Assembly (NCBI GenBank): GCA_004357415.1
Contig: SMVY01000067.1
Coordinates: forward strand, 1 to 6,145
Source: Gemmatimonadota bacterium
Lineage (GTDB): Bacteria > Gemmatimonadota > Gemmatimonadetes > Gemmatimonadales > GWC2-71-9
Direction of reading: 5' to 3'
DNA: 6,145 nucleotides
Shown here: positions 5,522 to 6,145 of the stretch, in pieces
How positions within the stretch are numbered: position 1 is the stretch's first letter
Layout of the letters: the number at the start of each line of letters is the position of its first letter
Notes under the pieces: model-generated
The model's database searches: none
The model's input: the letters and a program-made list of their open reading frames with translations, nothing else
What the model was told of the DNA's origin: nothing
Position numbers and translations under genes: made by a program

Positions 5522-5938
5522 ATGACACCCCGTATCGCCTGCGGCCTGACCGCAGTCACCTTGCTCTTCGCAGCCCCGCTGGCCGCCCAATCGGAGTCCC
5601 CGGACTCTCTGGCGCTCGGCCGCAAGTTCACCGGCTGGTTTGTCGACGGCTACGCCGACAGCCTGTGGAATGTGATGGGCGAGGGCACTAGGGGGAGGAT
5701 CGGTAGCATCGAAAACATCGAAAGCATGATGGACCAGATCATCGATCAGATCGGCGACGAAGCGGAGGTGGTGTCCGAGAGCGCCAAATTCGGTGACGAC
5801 GGGGTGTTGGAATACCGTCGGCTGTCGGAATACGACCTGGCACCTGAGCCGATCGTGTGGATCTGGCGGATAAACGATGAAGGCAAGATTGTCGGCGTCC
5901 GCATCCTCCCCGAGAGCCAGGCACCACCGGCAAATTGA
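5522..5938 (+). CDS. Small exported protein, DUF3887/NTF2-like domain
   Basis: This is a 138-residue predicted exported protein. Residues 1-22 form a signal peptide (MTPR, then hydrophobic ACGLTAVTLLFAAPLAA, cleavage near A22-Q23). The mature part begins with a helix (DSLALGRKFTGWFVDGYADSLW), then a helical stretch (SIENIESMMDQIIDQIG), then strands (AEVVSESAKF, VLEYRRLSEYD, PIVWIWRIND, KIVGVRILPE). This order suits a compact NTF2-like/DUF3887 fold. From memory, similar domains in this phylum precede peptidase or serine-hydrolase domains. Here the protein stops right after the domain, so it is either a stand-alone version or a truncated one. No catalytic motif is visible. It is 86 nt downstream of the kinase relic and converges with the gene at 5968. 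The family call is tentative; the existence of the gene is well supported by signal peptide, ribosome binding site and codon pattern. Confidence 0.8.
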   Translation: MTPRIACGLTAVTLLFAAPLAAQSESPDSLALGRKFTGWFVDGYADSLWNVMGEGTRGRIGSIENIESMMDQIIDQIGDEAEVVSESAKFGDDGVLEYRRLSEYDLAPEPIVWIWRINDEGKIVGVRILPESQAPPAN

Positions 5939-5967
5939 ATTCGGCGTGATGGCCTAGGGCGCGCTGA

Positions 5968-6144
5968 CTACTCGTCTGGTACCTGCTCGAGCTGCGCCAC
6001 AACCTCGCCGTTGCGAACCACCCGAAGCCGAGTCGGTCCGCCAGCTTCCTCAGACATTCTCTGGAGTTCCAGGCCACGCGTTCCCAGGATGAGAAGACGG
6101 CCGTCGGTGAGCGGAGTCACCCGGCGGCGAGCACCCAAGTCGAC
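5968..6144 (-). CDS. C-terminal end of an unrecognised minus-strand protein (partial)
   Basis: The minus strand is open from the window edge to TAG at 5968-5970, giving 58 residues without a start, so the gene begins outside the window. It reads VDLGARRRVTPLTDGRLLIL, then GTRGLELQRMSEE, then TRLRVVRNGEVVAQLEQVPDE. The alternation of short hydrophobic strands with turns (TDGRLLIL, RNGEVVAQLE) suggests a beta-rich or propeller-like C-terminus. About two thirds of third codon positions are G or C, as expected for real coding here. The other two minus frames either stop early or give arginine/serine-rich sequence. The family is not recognised. It converges on the gene ending at 5938 with a 29-nt gap and no evident terminator. 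Confidence 0.5.
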   Translation of the reverse strand, partial: VDLGARRRVTPLTDGRLLILGTRGLELQRMSEEAGGPTRLRVVRNGEVVAQLEQVPDE

Positions 6145-6145
6145 G

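Noticed and set aside
5293..5631. Minus-strand open frames of 65-112 residues across the kinase relic and small secreted gene
   Set aside because: They lie antisense to recognisable kinase and signal-peptide sequence and show no domain or start signal.

Overview
The window is GC-rich bacterial chromosome with sparse, mostly monocistronic genes and long, repeat-bearing intergenic gaps. Two features suggest Gemmatimonadota or a close relative. One is a decayed serine/threonine kinase start of the type MSDRLDxLRTALADRY-x-IEKEIGxGGMAxVYLAxDLKHHR, which from memory is abundant in that phylum. The other is a C-terminal piece ending ESDIWVMDLEP. This assignment is inference; no marker gene is present.

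Layout, left to right. Positions 1-295 hold no supportable gene. 296-1213 (+) encodes a zinc-finger (B-box-like) protein fused to a multi-pass membrane domain. 1400-3466 (+) encodes a TonB-dependent outer-membrane receptor; its GTG start is chosen from a ribosome binding site and a signal peptide. The gaps around the receptor are full of short tandem repeats. A 9-bp repeat family lies 3-4 nt behind the stop codons of both the zinc-finger gene and the receptor gene. An 8-bp repeat sits just before the receptor start, and a 13-bp repeat lies downstream of it.

3882-4925 (-) encodes an MscS-type mechanosensitive channel with visibly lower GC than the receptor gene. It is bracketed by two same-orientation copies (3592-3672 and 5072-5162) of a kinase leader plus kinase N-terminus, both leading into broken kinase reading frames. 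The right copy (5129-5435) keeps the glycine loop and a C-terminal piece but lacks the whole catalytic core. 5522-5938 (+) encodes a small secreted protein resembling a stand-alone DUF3887/NTF2-like domain. At the right edge the C-terminal 58 codons of an unrecognised minus-strand gene run off the window (5968-6144).

The genes do not form an obvious pathway. Most encode envelope functions (inner-membrane protein, outer-membrane receptor, osmotic channel, exported small protein). I see no clear new multi-gene system. The parts most worth checking are the kinase-remnant direct repeats around mscS and the tandem repeats placed just after stop codons.
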